A stretch of 64,000 nt of DNA from Mycolicibacter sinensis (GTDB taxonomy: Bacteria; Actinomycetota; Actinomycetes; Mycobacteriales; Mycobacteriaceae). The position numbers were made by a program, and so were the translations under genes. The notes beneath the pieces were generated by a model. That model searched no databases and was not told the DNA's origin. It worked only from the letters and a program-made list of their open reading frames with translations. The stretch covers positions 1-64,000 of the forward strand of contig NZ_LZIN01000039.1 of the NCBI RefSeq assembly GCF_001667375.1, read 5' to 3'. Positions 1 to 11,806 of this stretch are shown piece after piece (within the stretch, counting starts at the first letter, position 1; each line of letters begins with the position of its first letter).

Positions 1-42
1 CAGCCGGTTGATCACCGACTACGGCGCCGAGCACCAGTGTGA

Positions 43-1263
43 GTTCTGGGCGACTATTCGTTACATGCCCCCGCCGAACGTGAAGCCACCTTCACGCTCG
101 GCGGACATAACGGCTGGGGGGCGGTCGCCGGCGCCGGGATCTTCCTGGGCTTCGCGGCCACCTTCTATACCCTGCTGGTGGCCTACACCGCGTTCACCGT
201 GGTGCTGATGGCGCTGGCCCTAGCAGTTACCCGGCGCAGCCTGAATCCGCTGGTCCGGCTCACCGTGGCCGGAGTGATCGCCGCGGCCATCGCCGCGATC
301 ACCTGGACGCCGTACCTGCTGCGCGCCGCGAGCAACCCGACCAGCGACACCGGCAGCGCCCGGCACTACCTGCCCGGCGACGGCGCCGAACTGAGCTTCC
401 CGATGCTGCAGTTCACCCTGCTCGGCGCGCTGTGCCTGCTGGGCACCGGATGGCTGGTGGTGCGGGCCCGAACCTCCACCCGCGCCGCCGCGCTGGCGAT
501 CGGCGTGCTCGGCGTCTACGCGTGGTCGCTGCTGTCGATGTTGTCCACGCTGGCCCGCACCACACTGCTGAGCTTCCGGCTGCAGCCGACGCTGACGGTG
601 CTGCTGGCCACCGCCGGGGTGTTCGGCTTCGTCGAGGCGGCCCGCGCCTTGGGCGGGGCCGCGACCGGCTGGCACCGGGTGGTGTATCCGGCGGCGACGG
701 CGGTCGGGCTGGCCGGGGCGATCGCGTTCAGCCAGGACATCCCCGAGGTGCTGCGGCCCGACATCACCGTCGCCTACACCGACACCGACGGCCACGGCGA
801 ACGCGGCGACCGGCGCCCGCCCGGCGCGGCCAAGTACTACGACGCCGTCGACGCCGCCATCACCAAGACCACCGGCAAGCCCCGGAATGAGACCGTGGTG
901 CTCACCGCCGACTACAGCTTCCTGTCCTTCTACCCCTACTGGGGGTTCCAGGGCCTGACCTCGCACTACGCCAACCCGCTGGCGCAGTTCTCCGCCCGCG
1001 CCGCCGCCATCGAGGCCTGGTCCAAGCTGGAGACCGCCGAGCAGTTCACCCGCGCGCTCGACGACCTGCCGTGGCCGGCGCCGACGGTGTTTCTGATGCG
1101 TCCCGGTTCCGGGGACACCTACGCGCTGCGGCTGGCCAAAGACGTCTACCCCAACCACCCCAACGTGCGCCGCTACACCGTCGACCTGGACGCCGCGCTG
1201 TTCGACGGACCGGCGTTCAGCGTGGAGAAGATCGGCCCGTTCGTGCTGGCGGTGCGGCGCTGA
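43..1263 (+). CDS. aftA: arabinofuranosyltransferase AftA, C-terminal part only (5'-truncated)
   Basis: AftA is a polytopic GT-C enzyme that adds the first arabinofuranose to galactan. The C-terminal part is clear from about position 106 to the stop: membrane segments such as [17 protein letters not shown], then a periplasmic tail with [19 protein letters not shown] and NVRRYTVDL. The frame is closed by TGA at 40-42, and the residues between 43 and about 105 do not read like AftA, so at most about 400 of an expected 640 residues are present. No frame to the left supplies the missing part. A family member directly before embC fits the usual aftA-embC order. Its 3' end overlaps the convergent hydrolase gene by 47 bp. 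It is either a truncated copy or a sequence-edge artefact. Confidence 0.8.
   Translation, partial: VLGDYSLHAPAEREATFTLGGHNGWGAVAGAGIFLGFAATFYTLLVAYTAFTVVLMALALAVTRRSLNPLVRLTVAGVIAAAIAAITWTPYLLRAASNPTSDTGSARHYLPGDGAELSFPMLQFTLLGALCLLGTGWLVVRARTSTRAAALAIGVLGVYAWSLLSMLSTLARTTLLSFRLQPTLTVLLATAGVFGFVEAARALGGAATGWHRVVYPAATAVGLAGAIAFSQDIPEVLRPDITVAYTDTDGHGERGDRRPPGAAKYYDAVDAAITKTTGKPRNETVVLTADYSFLSFYPYWGFQGLTSHYANPLAQFSARAAAIEAWSKLETAEQFTRALDDLPWPAPTVFLMRPGSGDTYALRLAKDVYPNHPNVRRYTVDLDAALFDGPAFSVEKIGPFVLAVRR
73..102. repeat. inverted repeat at the left edge
   Basis: Two 13-nt arms (73-85 and 90-102) pair at 12 of 13 positions around a 4-nt loop. It lies exactly where recognisable aftA sequence begins. 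It may mark a rearrangement junction or a fold-back assembly artefact. Confidence 0.6.
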
Positions 1264-1969
1264 TCCGCTCGGCCACCTCGGCGGCCACCGCCAGCGTGTG
1301 TCGGTCGGTCGCGGCCGCATAGCTGTCGGTCGCGGGGTGGTAGACGGCGCCGGCGATCGACCCGTGATCGGCGGACAGCTCGGCCAGCTCCACCGGCCAC
1401 TGGTGCTGGGCCAGGGCGTGGGCGAACTCGCGGCTCGCGGTCACCGGAACGACGTCGTCGAAGGTGCCGTGCAGCAAGGTGATCGGGCAGCGCCGCTCGC
1501 CCGGCAGCGCGGCGGCCGGGACCTCGCCGCTGATCGGGTCGGCAACCATGAACGCGCCGGCCAAGCACACCACGTGCGAGAAGCCGACGTCGTATCGGCT
1601 CGCGTGGATCGCCAGCCCCGCCGCTGCGAGGCCGCCCATCGACCAGCCCACCAGGATCAGCCCGTCGGGATCGTCAGCCCGGTCGCGGGCGAACCGCACC
1701 GATCCCAGCAGGTCGGCGCGCCCGCCGTCGTCGTGGTGGGAATTCCAGTCGGCGGCCACCACCTGCAGGCCGTGCGCGGCCACCCGTTCGGCCAGCGGCC
1801 GGACCGCTGCGCGGGCGTCGGGCTGTTTGCCGTGCCACAGCAGGGCGGTCCGCGGCGAACCCGCACCGAACACATCGGCCAGCCGGCCGGGGGCGTACTC
1901 GAGCGTCTCCACGGTGCAAGTCTGCCCGGCCGACACGCCAAACGCCGCCGCCGAGGTCACCGATAGCAT
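1217..1969 (-). CDS. alpha/beta hydrolase, antisense between aftA and embC
   Basis: Putative cytosolic serine hydrolase of about 250 residues, resembling dienelactone hydrolase or poly-ester lipase-like folds. The nucleophile elbow is GWSMG in [15 protein letters not shown]; a likely acid is in HGTFDDVVP and a likely His in [10 protein letters not shown]. Substrate is unknown. It is convergent with aftA, overlapping its end, and divergent from embC with only eight bases between start codons. The first ATG gives [11 protein letters not shown]; an internal GTG about 11 residues later ([14 protein letters not shown]) is an equally plausible start and would relieve the crowding with the embC promoter. 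As I recall, M. tuberculosis has no gene here, so this is probably an insertion that separates aftA from embCAB transcription. Confidence 0.8.
   Translation of the reverse strand: MLSVTSAAAFGVSAGQTCTVETLEYAPGRLADVFGAGSPRTALLWHGKQPDARAAVRPLAERVAAHGLQVVAADWNSHHDDGGRADLLGSVRFARDRADDPDGLILVGWSMGGLAAAGLAIHASRYDVGFSHVVCLAGAFMVADPISGEVPAAALPGERRCPITLLHGTFDDVVPVTASREFAHALAQHQWPVELAELSADHGSIAGAVYHPATDSYAAATDRHTLAVAAEVAERISAAPPARTGRSSPR
1964..1969 (+). promoter_or_regulatory. -10 box of a probable leaderless embC promoter
   Basis: TAGCAT fits the mycobacterial TANNNT -10 consensus. It ends eight bases before the embC GTG, which places the predicted transcript start at or next to the start codon. The same 18-base layout, with four differences, precedes embA. 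The box overlaps the upstream start codon of the divergent hydrolase. Confidence 0.5.
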
Positions 1970-1977
1970 CTAGGTCC

Positions 1978-4900
1978 GTGACCGATACGCGCGCCGACTT
2001 CCGGATCGCTCGGGCCGTCGCCGTCGTCGCCGGCGTACTGGGCACCTTGCTGGCGATCCTCACTCCGCTGTTGCCGGTCAAGCAGACCACCGCCGAGCTG
2101 AACTGGCCGCAGAACGGCGCGTTGACCAGCGTGCAGGCCCCGCTGATCGGCTACGTGGCCACCGATCTGGACATCGCCGTGCCCTGCCAGGCCGCGGCCG
2201 GGCTCACCAAGACCAAGACCGTGCTGCTGTCCACGGTGCCCAAGCAGGCGCCCAAGGCCGTCGACCGCGGGCTGCTCATCGAACGCGTCAACGACGACCT
2301 GGTCCTGGTGGTGCGCAACGTGCCGGTGGTGGTGGCGCCGCTGTCGCAGGTGCTCGGACCGGACTGCCGGCAGCTGACGTTCACCGCGCACGCCGACCGC
2401 GTCACCGCCGAATTCGTCGGCCTCAAATACGGGCCCAACGCCGAGCACCCCGGCTCACCGCTGACCGGCACCCGCAGCGGCTATGACTTCCGGCCGCAGA
2501 TCGTCGGCGTCTACACCGACCTGGACGGGCCGGCGCCGGACGGGCTGGCCTTCTCCGCCACCGTCGACACCCGCTTCTCCAGCGCCCCGACCCCGCTGAA
2601 GCTGGCCGCGATGATCCTCGGGGTGGCGCTGACGGTGGTCGCGCTGATCGCCCTGCACATCCTGGACACCGCCGACGGCCACCGGCACCGCCGTTTCCTG
2701 CCCGCGCGCTGGTGGTCGATGTCGCCGCTGGACGCGCTGGTGGCGCTGGTGCTGGTGTGGTGGCATTTCGTGGGCGCCAACACCTCCGACGACGGCTACA
2801 TCCTGACCATGGCGCGGGTGTCGGAGAACGCCGGCTACATGGCCAACTTCTACCGCTGGTTCGGCACCCCGGAGGCGCCGTTCGGCTGGTACTACGACCT
2901 GCTGGCGCTGTGGTCGCACGTCTCCACCACCAGCATCTGGATGCGGCTACCCACCCTGGGCATGGCGCTGGCCTGCTGGTGGCTGATCAGCCGCGAAGTG
3001 CTGCCCCGGCTGGGGCATGCCGTCAAGCACAGCACCGCGGCGGCATGGACCGCGGCCGGCATGTTCCTGGCGTTCTGGCTGCCACTGAACAACGGGCTGC
3101 GCCCGGAACCCATCATCGCGCTGGGCATCCTGGCGACCTGGTGCTCGGTGGAACGGGCGGTGGCCACCAGCCGGCTGTTGCCGCTGGCGATCGCCTGCAT
3201 CATCGGCGCGATGACGTTGTTCTCCGGGCCGACGGGCATCGCCTCCATCGGGGCGCTGCTGGTGGCGATCGGGCCGCTGCGCACCATCTTGCACCGGCGC
3301 TCGGCGCAGTTCGGGTTGCTGCCACTGCTGGCGCCGATCGCCGCCGCGGTCAGCATCACCGCGATCGTGATCTTCCGCGACCAAACCCTGGCCGGCGAGA
3401 TCGAGGCCAGCACGCTCAAGTCCGCGGTCGGGCCCAGCCTGGCCTGGTTCGAGGAGCACGTCCGCTACGAGCGGCTGTTCCTGGCCACCCCGGACGGTTC
3501 GGTGGCGCGGCGGTTCCCGGTGCTGGCGCTCGGTGTCGCGCTGGTGATGAGCGTGGCAATGGCGTTGCGCAAGGGCCGGATTCCCGGCACCGCGGCCGGG
3601 CCGAGCCGGCGCATCATCGGGATCACCATCATCTCGTTCATCGCGATGATGTTCACCCCCACCAAGTGGACGCATCACTTCGGGGTGTTCGCCGGGCTGG
3701 CCGGATCCCTGGGTGCGCTGGCCGCCGTCGCGGTCGGCGCCGCGGCGATGCGCTCCCGGCGCAACCGAACGCTGTTCACCGCGCTGGTGCTGTTCATCAC
3801 CGCACTGTCGCTCGCCAGCGTCAACGGCTGGTGGTACGTCTCGAACTTCGGGGTGCCGTGGTCCAATGCCTTCCCCAAGTGGCACCTGGCGTTCGCCACG
3901 ATGGGGGTGGGGCTGACGGTGCTGGCGCTGCTGGTGGCGGCCTGGTTCCACTTCTTCAACGGCGAAGACCGCCCGCCGCGCTTCACGGCGCTGTCCGGCT
4001 ACCCCTTGGCGATCGCCTGCTGGGTGCTGATCGTCTTCCAGGTGGTGTCGCTGACGGTGGCGATGCTCGGTCAGTACCCGGCGTGGACGGTGGGCCGCTC
4101 CAACCTGGCCGCGTTAACCGGCAAGACCTGCGGGCTGGCCGACGACGTGCTGGTCGAGCAGGACCCCAACGCCGGGATGCTGGCGCCGGTCTCGATGCCG
4201 ACCGCCGACGCGCTGGGCGCCACGTTCTCGACGGGCTTCACCCCCAACGGGATTCCCACCGACGTCTCCGCCGACCAGCTGATCGGCCCGCCCGGGTTGG
4301 GCAGGCTGGCCGACGACGACGCCCAGACCGGCGGTGAGGCCGGTAGCGAGTCCGGCGGTGAGGCCGGCACCGAGGGCGGCACCACGGCCCGCGAGGGCAT
4401 CAACGGCTCCCGGGCCCGGCTGCCCTACAAGCTCGACCCGGCCCGGGTGCCGGTGCTGGGCAGTTGGCGCCCCGGTGTCCAGGTGCCCGCACAGCTGCGC
4501 TCGGCGTGGTACCGGCTGCCCGCCGACCGGGCCAGCGCCGGGCCGTTGCTGGTGGTGGCGGCCGCGGGCCGCTTCGACCGCGGCGAGGTCACCGCGCAGT
4601 GGGCCACCGACGCCGGCGCCGCGGCCGACAAGCCCGGCGGCAGCATCGACTTCGGTGACATCGGGGCGGTGCCGGCATGGCGCAACCTGCGCGCGCCGAT
4701 GTCGGCGGTCCCGGCCGACGCCACCGTGGTGCGCCTGGTGGTGCGCGACAACGACCTGGCGCCGCAGCACTGGATCGCGGTGACGCCGCCGCGCGTCCCG
4801 CAGTTGAGCAGCCTGCAGGAGGTGGTCGGGTCGTCGGATCCGGTGCTGCTGGACTGGCTGGTCGGTTTGGCGTTCCCGTGTCAGCGCCCGTTCGGCCACC

Positions 4901-5181
4901 AGAACGGGGTGACCGAGGTGCCCAAGTGGCGGATCCTGCCGGACCGGTTCGGCGCCGAGGCGAACTCGCCGGTGATGGACAACAACGGCGGCGGCCCGCT
5001 GGGCATCACCGAGTTGCTGGTGCGCGCGACGACGGTGCCCAGCTATCTGGCCGACGACTGGTTCCGCGACTGGGGTGCCCTGCAGCAGCTGACGCCGTAT
5101 TACAAGGCGACGCCGGCTGAGCTGGATCTGGGCACCGCGGTCCGGTCCGGGCTGTGGAGCCCCGCGCCGCTGCGGCACTGA
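1978..5181 (+). CDS. embC: arabinosyltransferase EmbC
   Basis: EmbC extends the arabinan of lipoarabinomannan, using decaprenyl-phospho-arabinose at the outer face of the membrane. The product is 1067 residues, close to the usual 1090. It has an N-terminal membrane anchor ([31 protein letters not shown] begins at about residue 8), a periplasmic domain, a multi-TM core with the GT-C acidic motif [14 protein letters not shown] (Asp271-Asp272), and a C-terminal carbohydrate-binding region ending at the PLRH tail. A Gly/Glu-rich low-complexity linker lies near residues 780-805. It is first of the emb trio, which fixes it as EmbC. The GTG start has no visible Shine-Dalgarno, consistent with a leaderless transcript. 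Confidence 0.96.
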   Translation: MTDTRADFRIARAVAVVAGVLGTLLAILTPLLPVKQTTAELNWPQNGALTSVQAPLIGYVATDLDIAVPCQAAAGLTKTKTVLLSTVPKQAPKAVDRGLLIERVNDDLVLVVRNVPVVVAPLSQVLGPDCRQLTFTAHADRVTAEFVGLKYGPNAEHPGSPLTGTRSGYDFRPQIVGVYTDLDGPAPDGLAFSATVDTRFSSAPTPLKLAAMILGVALTVVALIALHILDTADGHRHRRFLPARWWSMSPLDALVALVLVWWHFVGANTSDDGYILTMARVSENAGYMANFYRWFGTPEAPFGWYYDLLALWSHVSTTSIWMRLPTLGMALACWWLISREVLPRLGHAVKHSTAAAWTAAGMFLAFWLPLNNGLRPEPIIALGILATWCSVERAVATSRLLPLAIACIIGAMTLFSGPTGIASIGALLVAIGPLRTILHRRSAQFGLLPLLAPIAAAVSITAIVIFRDQTLAGEIEASTLKSAVGPSLAWFEEHVRYERLFLATPDGSVARRFPVLALGVALVMSVAMALRKGRIPGTAAGPSRRIIGITIISFIAMMFTPTKWTHHFGVFAGLAGSLGALAAVAVGAAAMRSRRNRTLFTALVLFITALSLASVNGWWYVSNFGVPWSNAFPKWHLAFATMGVGLTVLALLVAAWFHFFNGEDRPPRFTALSGYPLAIACWVLIVFQVVSLTVAMLGQYPAWTVGRSNLAALTGKTCGLADDVLVEQDPNAGMLAPVSMPTADALGATFSTGFTPNGIPTDVSADQLIGPPGLGRLADDDAQTGGEAGSESGGEAGTEGGTTAREGINGSRARLPYKLDPARVPVLGSWRPGVQVPAQLRSAWYRLPADRASAGPLLVVAAAGRFDRGEVTAQWATDAGAAADKPGGSIDFGDIGAVPAWRNLRAPMSAVPADATVVRLVVRDNDLAPQHWIAVTPPRVPQLSSLQEVVGSSDPVLLDWLVGLAFPCQRPFGHQNGVTEVPKWRILPDRFGAEANSPVMDNNGGGPLGITELLVRATTVPSYLADDWFRDWGALQQLTPYYKATPAELDLGTAVRSGLWSPAPLRH

Positions 5182-5337
5182 TTTCCCGCCGCCGGTTTCC
5201 GCACCGCGGCGGCTCCGGACCATATGGATGCCCGCCTTTGAGCAACAACCACATATCTCCCCGCCGCGGCAGGCAGCGGGCCGGGGTTCCCACCGGGACG
5301 GGCCGGACGGGGTCCCGACGTCACCCATCCCGTCGCA

Positions 5338-5343
5338 TAGCAT
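5338..5343 (+). promoter_or_regulatory. -10 box of a probable leaderless embA promoter
   Basis: TAGCAT ends eight bases before the embA GTG, in the same geometry as at embC. Promoter mutations that raise embA expression in M. tuberculosis sit about 12-16 bases before the start codon, where this box lies. The whole embC-embA gap is 170 bp. Confidence 0.5.
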
Positions 5344-5351
5344 CGAGGCTC

Positions 5352-8300
5352 GTGTCCTCCCCCCACGACCGGCCCAATTATCGGCTAGCCCGGCTGATCG
5401 CGGTGGTCGCCGGAATCACCGGCGTATTGCTGTGCGGCATCACCCCGCTGCTCCCGGTCAAGCAGACCACCGCCACCATCGCCTGGCCGCAGGGCACAAA
5501 CGCCGACGGCCATATCACCGACGTCACCGCCCCGCTGGTCTCCGGCGCCCCCAAAGGCCTGGACATCACCATCCCCTGCGAGGCGATGTCCGCCCTGCCG
5601 GAAAAGGGTGGCCTGGTGCTGTCGACCGTGCCGGCCGGCGGCGTCGACGCCACCGCACACGGCCTGTTCGTGCGGGCCAACAAGACCGCCGTGTTCGCCG
5701 CCTACCGCGACCAGGTGGCCGCGGCCGCCCCCCGGGACAAGCTCGCCGACTGCAGCCACCTGCGCCTGTGGGCCAACGCCGGTGAGGTCGGCGCGGAGTT
5801 CGTCGGCATCCCGGGCGCGGCCGGCAGCCTGCCTCCGGAGAACAAGCCGCAGATCGGCGGTATCTTCACCGAACTGAAGATCGCCCCGCAGCCCGGCTTG
5901 AGCGCGCACATCACCGTCGACACCCGGTTCATCACCAACCCCACCACGCTCAAGGCCGCGGTGATGGCGCTCGGGATCATCGCGGTGCTGGCATCGATTG
6001 CAGCCCTGGCGGTACTGGATCGCCGCCAGACCCACCGCACCCCGCGCAGCTGGCGACGCCGGCTCAAGGCCAACCCGATCACTTGGCTGGCCGACGTCGG
6101 CGTGCTGGGCATCCTGGCGCTGTGGCACGTCATCGGCGCGATCTCCAGCGACGACGGCTACAACCTGACGATGGCGCGCAACGTCGCGCACGCGGGATAC
6201 GTCGCCAACTACTACCGGTTCTTCGGCGCCAGCGAGGCCCCGTTCGACTGGTATCCCGCCCTGCTGGGCCAGTTGAGCACGGTCAGCACCGCCGGAGTGT
6301 GGATGCGCCTGCCGGCCACCGCCGCCGCCATGGCCTGCTGGCTGATCATCAGCCGGATGATCCTGCCCCGGCTGGGCCGGCTGTCGAGCAACCGGATCGC
6401 GGTGTTCACCGCCGCGATGATGTTCGCCGCGGCGTGGCTGCCGTTCAACAACGGCCTGCGCCCGGAGCCGCTGATCGCGCTGGGCACCCTGATGGTCTGG
6501 GTACTGGTGGAGCGCACCATCGCCACCCGCCGGCTGGTGCCGACGGCGTGGGCGATCGTGGTGGCCGTCTTCACCGTCACGCTGGCCCCGCACGGGCTGA
6601 TCGCGCTGGCTCCGCTGCTGACCGGCTCCCGCAAGATCGAAGCCGTCATCCGAACCCGGCGCCTTACCGACGGGCTCCTAGCCCCGCTGGCGGTGCTGGC
6701 CGCGGCCGCCTCGACCATCGCCGTGGTGGCCTGCCGGTCGCAGACCCTGGCCGCGGTCGCCGAATCGGCCCGGATCAAATACGTCGTCGGCCCCACCATC
6801 GCCTGGTACCAGGAATTCCTGCGCTACTACTTCCTGACCGTCGAGGAGAACGTCGACGCCTCGCTGACCCGCCGGTTCGCGGTGCTGGTGCTGCTGTTCT
6901 GCATGTTCGCCATGCTGGTGGTGCTGTTGCGGCGCGGGCGGATCACCGGGGTGGCCGGCGGCCCGGCCTGGCGGCTGATCGGCTCGACCGCGGTGGGTCT
7001 GCTGCTGCTGACGTTCACCCCGACCAAGTGGGCGGTGCAGTTCGGCGGGTTCGCCGGGCTGGCCGGGGCGCTGGCCGCGCTCACCGCGTTCACCTTCGCC
7101 AGGGTCGGCCTGCACAGCCGACGCAACATGACCCTGTACGTCACCGCGCTGCTGTTCCTGGTGGCCGTGGCGACCTCGGGGGTCAACGGCTGGTTCTACG
7201 TCGGCGGCTACGGCGTGCCGTGGTTCGACATCCCGCCGGTGATCGCGAGCCGTCCGGTGACGTCGATGTTCCTGGCGGCCTCGATCGCCACCGGGCTGCT
7301 GGCCGGCTGGCAGCACTTCCGGCTGGACTACGCCGGCCACACCGAGGTCACGCCGAACCGCCGCAACCGGATCCTGGCCTCAACACCGCTGCTGGTGGTC
7401 GCGAGCCTGATGGTGCTGCTGATGGTCGGTTCGATGGCCAAGGCGGCAGCGGGCCGCTACCCGGCCTACACCACTGCCCGGGCCAATGCCGACGCTCTCA
7501 TGTCCGGCCTGTCCTCCTGCGGCATGGCCGACGACGTGCTGACCGAGCCCGACACCAACGCCGGTCTGCTGCAACCGATCCCGGGCCAGAAGTACGGCGA
7601 GCTCGGCCCGCTCGGCGGCGCGGACCCGTACGGCTTCGACCCCAACGCCGTCGACGACGACCTCACCTCGCTGGCGGTGATCGCCAAGCCGGGCGTGCCC
7701 AACGCCGACGCCTCACCCAACAAACCCAGCGCCAACCAGAGCGACGCCGCGGGCACCGCCGGCGGCAAGCTGCCCGACGACGCCCCCGATGGGGTGAACG
7801 GCTCCCGGGTGGCACTGCCGTTCGGCCTGGACCCGGCCGTCACCCCGGTGCTCGGCTCCTACAAGGAACAGGTCGCCGCGCACGCCACCTCGGTCTGGTA
7901 CCGGCTGCCCGAGCCGGCGAAGGAACGGGCGCCCATTGTCGTCGTCAGCGCCGCCGGCGCCATCTGGTCGCACGGCGAGGACGGCAAGCTCGACTACGGC
8001 CAGCCGCTCAAGCTGGAGTGGGGCGCCAGCGCCCCGGACGGCACCGTGAAGGGCCTCGGCGAGGTGGAGCCGATCGACATCGGGCCGCAGAACTCCTGGC
8101 GCAACCTGCGTTTCCCGCTGGCCTGGGCGCCGCCGGGCACCGACACCGTGCGGATCGTCGCCAATGACCCGAACCTGTCCACCGAACAGTGGATCGCGTT
8201 CACCCCGCCGCGGGTGCCGGTGGTGCAGACCATCACCGAGCTGATGGGATCGCAGACCCCGGTGCTGATGGACATCGCGGTGGCGGCGAACTTCCCCTGC

Positions 8301-8618
8301 CAGCGGCCGTTCGCCCAACACCTGGGCGTCGCCGAGCTCCCCGAGTACCGGATCATGCCCGATCACAAGCAGACCGCGGCGTCGTCGAACCTGTGGCAGT
8401 CCGCCGAGGACGGCGGGCCGTTCATGATCACCCAGGCGATGCTGTGGACGACCACCGTGCCGACTTACCTGCGCGACGACTGGTATCGCGACTGGGGTGC
8501 GGTGGAGGCCTACCACCGGCTGGTCCCGGCCAAGACCGCGCCCGACGCCGCGATCGACCAGGGCACCCTGACCGTTACCGGCTGGAGCCGGCCCGGACCG
8601 ATTCGAGCACTGCCATGA
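5352..8618 (+). CDS. embA: arabinosyltransferase EmbA
   Basis: EmbA pairs with EmbB to form the branched non-reducing ends of arabinogalactan arabinan. From the GTG at 5352 the product is 1088 residues, as in the family. The open frame continues upstream to 5154, but conserved sequence begins at [26 protein letters not shown], so the internal GTG was chosen. The GT-C motif is [15 protein letters not shown], followed by membrane segments and the conserved [15 protein letters not shown] loop. The C-terminal domain carries SWRNLRFPL and [10 protein letters not shown]. The stop overlaps the embB start (ATGA), so embA and embB are coupled. Confidence 0.96.
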   Translation: MSSPHDRPNYRLARLIAVVAGITGVLLCGITPLLPVKQTTATIAWPQGTNADGHITDVTAPLVSGAPKGLDITIPCEAMSALPEKGGLVLSTVPAGGVDATAHGLFVRANKTAVFAAYRDQVAAAAPRDKLADCSHLRLWANAGEVGAEFVGIPGAAGSLPPENKPQIGGIFTELKIAPQPGLSAHITVDTRFITNPTTLKAAVMALGIIAVLASIAALAVLDRRQTHRTPRSWRRRLKANPITWLADVGVLGILALWHVIGAISSDDGYNLTMARNVAHAGYVANYYRFFGASEAPFDWYPALLGQLSTVSTAGVWMRLPATAAAMACWLIISRMILPRLGRLSSNRIAVFTAAMMFAAAWLPFNNGLRPEPLIALGTLMVWVLVERTIATRRLVPTAWAIVVAVFTVTLAPHGLIALAPLLTGSRKIEAVIRTRRLTDGLLAPLAVLAAAASTIAVVACRSQTLAAVAESARIKYVVGPTIAWYQEFLRYYFLTVEENVDASLTRRFAVLVLLFCMFAMLVVLLRRGRITGVAGGPAWRLIGSTAVGLLLLTFTPTKWAVQFGGFAGLAGALAALTAFTFARVGLHSRRNMTLYVTALLFLVAVATSGVNGWFYVGGYGVPWFDIPPVIASRPVTSMFLAASIATGLLAGWQHFRLDYAGHTEVTPNRRNRILASTPLLVVASLMVLLMVGSMAKAAAGRYPAYTTARANADALMSGLSSCGMADDVLTEPDTNAGLLQPIPGQKYGELGPLGGADPYGFDPNAVDDDLTSLAVIAKPGVPNADASPNKPSANQSDAAGTAGGKLPDDAPDGVNGSRVALPFGLDPAVTPVLGSYKEQVAAHATSVWYRLPEPAKERAPIVVVSAAGAIWSHGEDGKLDYGQPLKLEWGASAPDGTVKGLGEVEPIDIGPQNSWRNLRFPLAWAPPGTDTVRIVANDPNLSTEQWIAFTPPRVPVVQTITELMGSQTPVLMDIAVAANFPCQRPFAQHLGVAELPEYRIMPDHKQTAASSNLWQSAEDGGPFMITQAMLWTTTVPTYLRDDWYRDWGAVEAYHRLVPAKTAPDAAIDQGTLTVTGWSRPGPIRALP

Positions 8619-11600
8619 GTATCCGCACCACGCGCCTGGTAGCGATCATCGCCGGCCTGGTCGGCTTCCTGCTGTCGGTGGCCACCCCGCTGCTGCCGGT
8701 GGTGCAGACCACCGCGACGCTGACCTGGCCGCAGCACGGCGAACTGAACAGTGTTACCGCGCCGCTGATCTCGCAGACCCCGGTGTCGATGTCGGTGACG
8801 GCGCCGTGCGCGCTGGTGCGCGAGCTGCCGGCCGAGGGCGGCACACTGCTGTCCACCGCCCCGGCCAAGGGCAAGGACGCCGCGCTCAACGGGCTGTTCA
8901 TCACCGTCACCGAGAAGCGGGTCGACGTCACCGACCGCAACGTGGTGCTGGCCACCGCGCCGCGGGCCAAGGTGGAAGGTCCCGGCTGCACCGACATCGA
9001 GGTGACCTCCTCGCACGCCGGCACCTTCGCCACCATCGGCGGGGTCACCCAGCGCTACGGCTGGGCCGACCCGAACCTGCGCCCGCAGATCGTCGGGGTG
9101 TTCACCGACCTGGCCGGCCCGGCGCCGCAGGGCCTTTCGCTGACCGCCGACATCGACACCCGGTTCTCCACCAAGCCCACGGTGCTCAAGCGCATCGCGA
9201 TCTACGCGGCGATTCTGGCCACCGTGATCGCGGTGCTGGCGCTGTGGCGCTTGGACCGGCTCGACGGCCGGCGGATGCACCGGCTGATCCCGTCCCGCTG
9301 GCGGTTCTTCAGCATGGCCGACGTCGCCGTGGTGCTCGGGTTCGGCCTCTGGTACGTGATCGGCGCGAACTCCTCTGACGACGGCTACATCCTGGGCATG
9401 GCCCGGGTGGCCGACCACGCCGGCTACATGAGCAACTACTTCCGCTGGTTCGGCAGCCCCGAAGACCCGTTCGGCTGGTACTACAACCTGCTGGCGCTGA
9501 TGACGCATGTCTCCGATGCCAGCATCTGGATCCGGTTGCCGGACTTGGCCGCCGGGCTGGTGTGCTGGCTGCTGCTGTCCCGCGAGGTGCTGCCGCGGTT
9601 CGGCCCCGCGGTGGCGGCCAGCAAGCCCGCGCTGTGGGCGGCCGGGATGGTGCTGCTGGCGGCATGGATGCCGTTCAACAACGGTCTGCGGCCCGAGGGC
9701 ATCATCGCGGTCGGGGCGCTGATCACCTGGGTGCTGGTGGAACGCGCGATCATCTCCAGCCGGCTCACCCCGGCCGCGCTGGCGATCATCTGCGCCGCGT
9801 TCACCCTGGGCATCCAGCCGACCGGGCTGATCGCGGTGGCCGCACTGCTGGCCGGTGGCCGGCCGCTGCTGCGGATCTTGGTGCGTCGTCATCGCATTCA
9901 CGGCACCTGGGCGCTGGTGGCGCCGTTGCTGGCGGCCGGCGCGGTGATCCTGACCGTGGTGTTCGCCGACCAGACCATTCGGGCGGTGTTGGAAGCCACC
10001 AGGATTCGCACCGCGATCGGGCCCAGCCAGGCCTGGTACACCGAGAACCTGCGCTACTACTACCTGATCCTGCCCACCGTCGACGGCTCGCTGTCGCGGC
10101 GGTTCGGGTTCCTGATCTGCGCGCTGTGCCTGTTCACCGCGATGTTCATCATGTTGCGCCGCAAGCGGATCGCCGGAGTGGCCAGCGGCCCGGTATGGCG
10201 GCTGATGGGCGTCATCCTGGCGACGATGTTCTCGCTGATGTTCGCCCCCACCAAATGGGTGCACCACTTCGGGCTGTTCGCCGCGGTGGCCGGAGCGATG
10301 GCCGCACTGACCACCGTGCTGGTATCGCGTCAGGTGGTGCGCTGGTCGCGTAACCGGATGGCGTTCGCGGCGGCGGTGCTGTTCGTGTTGGCACTGTGTT
10401 TCGCTACCACCAACGGCTGGTGGTACGTCTCGAGCTACGGCGTGCCGTTCAACGCCGACATGCCGCGGTTCGGCGGGATCACCGTCAGCACAGTCTTCTT
10501 CGCGTTGTTCGCCGTCGCCGCCGGATGGGCGGCGTGGCTGCACTTCGCACCGCGGGGCCGCGGTGAGGGCCGGGTCGCGCGGGCGCTGACCGCCGCCCCG
10601 GTTCCGGTGGCCGCCGGCTTCATGGTGTGCGTTTTCGTGGCCTCGATGGCGATCGGGATCGTGCGCGAGTACCCCAGCTACTCCAACGGCCTGGCCAACG
10701 TGCGCGCGTTCGTCGGCGGCTGCGGTCTGGCCGACGACGTGCTGGTCGAACCGGACGCCAACGACGGCGCGCTGACGCCGCTGCCGGGCAGGTACGGCGA
10801 GCTCGGTCCACTCGGCGGCTCCGACCCGGTCGGGTTTACCGCCAGCGGGGTGCCGGAGAAGGTGGTGGCCGAGGCGCTGCGGATGTCGATCACCCAGCCG
10901 GGCACCGACTACGACTGGGACGCCCCGAAGAAGCTGAAGACCCCGGGCGTCAACGGTTCGACCGTCCCGCTGCCCTACGGGCTGGATCCGGCGCGAATTC
11001 CGTTGGCCGGCAGCTACAGCACCGAGGGCCAGCAGGAGTCCAAGCTGACCTCCGCCTGGTACGCCCTGCCCCCGGCCGACGACGCGCACCCGCTGCTGGC
11101 GGTGACCGCGGCGGGCACCATCGCCGGCAACAGCGTGCTCAAGGGCTACACCACCGGCCAGGACGTGCAGCTGGAGTACGGGCTGCCCGGCCCGGACGGC
11201 GCCGTCGTTCCCGGCGGACGGCTGGTGCCCTACGACCTGTTCGGCGAGTGGCCACGGATGTGGCGCAACCTGCGCTACCCGCGCGAACAGATCCCCGCTG
11301 ACGCGGTCGCGGTTCGCATTGTGGCCGTGGACAAGTCGCTGAACCCGCGGGACTGGATCGCGTTCACCCCACCGCGGCTGCCCGAGGTCAAGACCATCCA
11401 GGAGTACATCGGCTCCGAGCAGCCGGTGCTGCTGGACTGGGCGGTGGGCCTGGCGTTCCCGTGCCAGCACCCGATGCTGCACGCCAACGGTGTCACCGAG
11501 GTACCCAAGTACCGGATCACCCCGGACTACAACGCCAAGAAGCAGGACACCGACACCTGGCAGGACGGTGTCAACGGTGGGTTGCTGGGTATCTCCGACA

Positions 11601-11773
11601 TGCTGCTGCGGGCGCACGTGATGGCCACGTATCTCAACCACGACTGGGGCCGGGACTGGGGCTCGCTGCGCAAGTTCGACGAGGTCACCTCGGCCACGCC
11701 GGCCGAGCTGGAGCTGGGCAGCGCGACCCGCAGCGGCTGGTGGTCACCCGGTGAGATCCGCATCAAGGCCTGA
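8615..11773 (+). CDS. embB: arabinosyltransferase EmbB (ethambutol target)
   Basis: EmbB is the partner of EmbA in arabinogalactan arabinan synthesis and the main ethambutol target. The ATG at 8615 overlaps the embA stop and gives 1052 residues. An upstream in-frame extension to 8189 is inside embA and was rejected. The resistance-determining segment reads [20 protein letters not shown]: the Ile-Leu-Gly-Met run is intact, with Met262 matching Met306 of M. tuberculosis. Other landmarks are [33 protein letters not shown] and the C-terminal [13 protein letters not shown]. Nothing here suggests target-based ethambutol resistance. Confidence 0.97.
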   Translation: MSIRTTRLVAIIAGLVGFLLSVATPLLPVVQTTATLTWPQHGELNSVTAPLISQTPVSMSVTAPCALVRELPAEGGTLLSTAPAKGKDAALNGLFITVTEKRVDVTDRNVVLATAPRAKVEGPGCTDIEVTSSHAGTFATIGGVTQRYGWADPNLRPQIVGVFTDLAGPAPQGLSLTADIDTRFSTKPTVLKRIAIYAAILATVIAVLALWRLDRLDGRRMHRLIPSRWRFFSMADVAVVLGFGLWYVIGANSSDDGYILGMARVADHAGYMSNYFRWFGSPEDPFGWYYNLLALMTHVSDASIWIRLPDLAAGLVCWLLLSREVLPRFGPAVAASKPALWAAGMVLLAAWMPFNNGLRPEGIIAVGALITWVLVERAIISSRLTPAALAIICAAFTLGIQPTGLIAVAALLAGGRPLLRILVRRHRIHGTWALVAPLLAAGAVILTVVFADQTIRAVLEATRIRTAIGPSQAWYTENLRYYYLILPTVDGSLSRRFGFLICALCLFTAMFIMLRRKRIAGVASGPVWRLMGVILATMFSLMFAPTKWVHHFGLFAAVAGAMAALTTVLVSRQVVRWSRNRMAFAAAVLFVLALCFATTNGWWYVSSYGVPFNADMPRFGGITVSTVFFALFAVAAGWAAWLHFAPRGRGEGRVARALTAAPVPVAAGFMVCVFVASMAIGIVREYPSYSNGLANVRAFVGGCGLADDVLVEPDANDGALTPLPGRYGELGPLGGSDPVGFTASGVPEKVVAEALRMSITQPGTDYDWDAPKKLKTPGVNGSTVPLPYGLDPARIPLAGSYSTEGQQESKLTSAWYALPPADDAHPLLAVTAAGTIAGNSVLKGYTTGQDVQLEYGLPGPDGAVVPGGRLVPYDLFGEWPRMWRNLRYPREQIPADAVAVRIVAVDKSLNPRDWIAFTPPRLPEVKTIQEYIGSEQPVLLDWAVGLAFPCQHPMLHANGVTEVPKYRITPDYNAKKQDTDTWQDGVNGGLLGISDMLLRAHVMATYLNHDWGRDWGSLRKFDEVTSATPAELELGSATRSGWWSPGEIRIKA

Positions 11774-11806
11774 CCCCCGCGCCCATGGCGCGCGACCCCT
11801 TGCGGC

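Noticed and set aside
8-208. Short plus-strand frame at the left edge
   Set aside because: It runs through the junction and into aftA in the wrong frame; no recognisable protein.
220-1320. Long minus-strand open frame opposite aftA
   Set aside because: Arg/Gly/Pro/Gln-rich composition typical of antisense frames in GC-rich coding DNA; aftA on the other strand is clearly the gene.
8510-11641. 1043-codon minus-strand open frame opposite embB
   Set aside because: Low-complexity His/Gln/Arg/Gly sequence with no domain; shadow of embB codon bias.
11774-11806. Terminator between embB and the subunit IV-like gene
   Set aside because: Only a short GCGC...GCGC self-complementary stretch; too weak to call.
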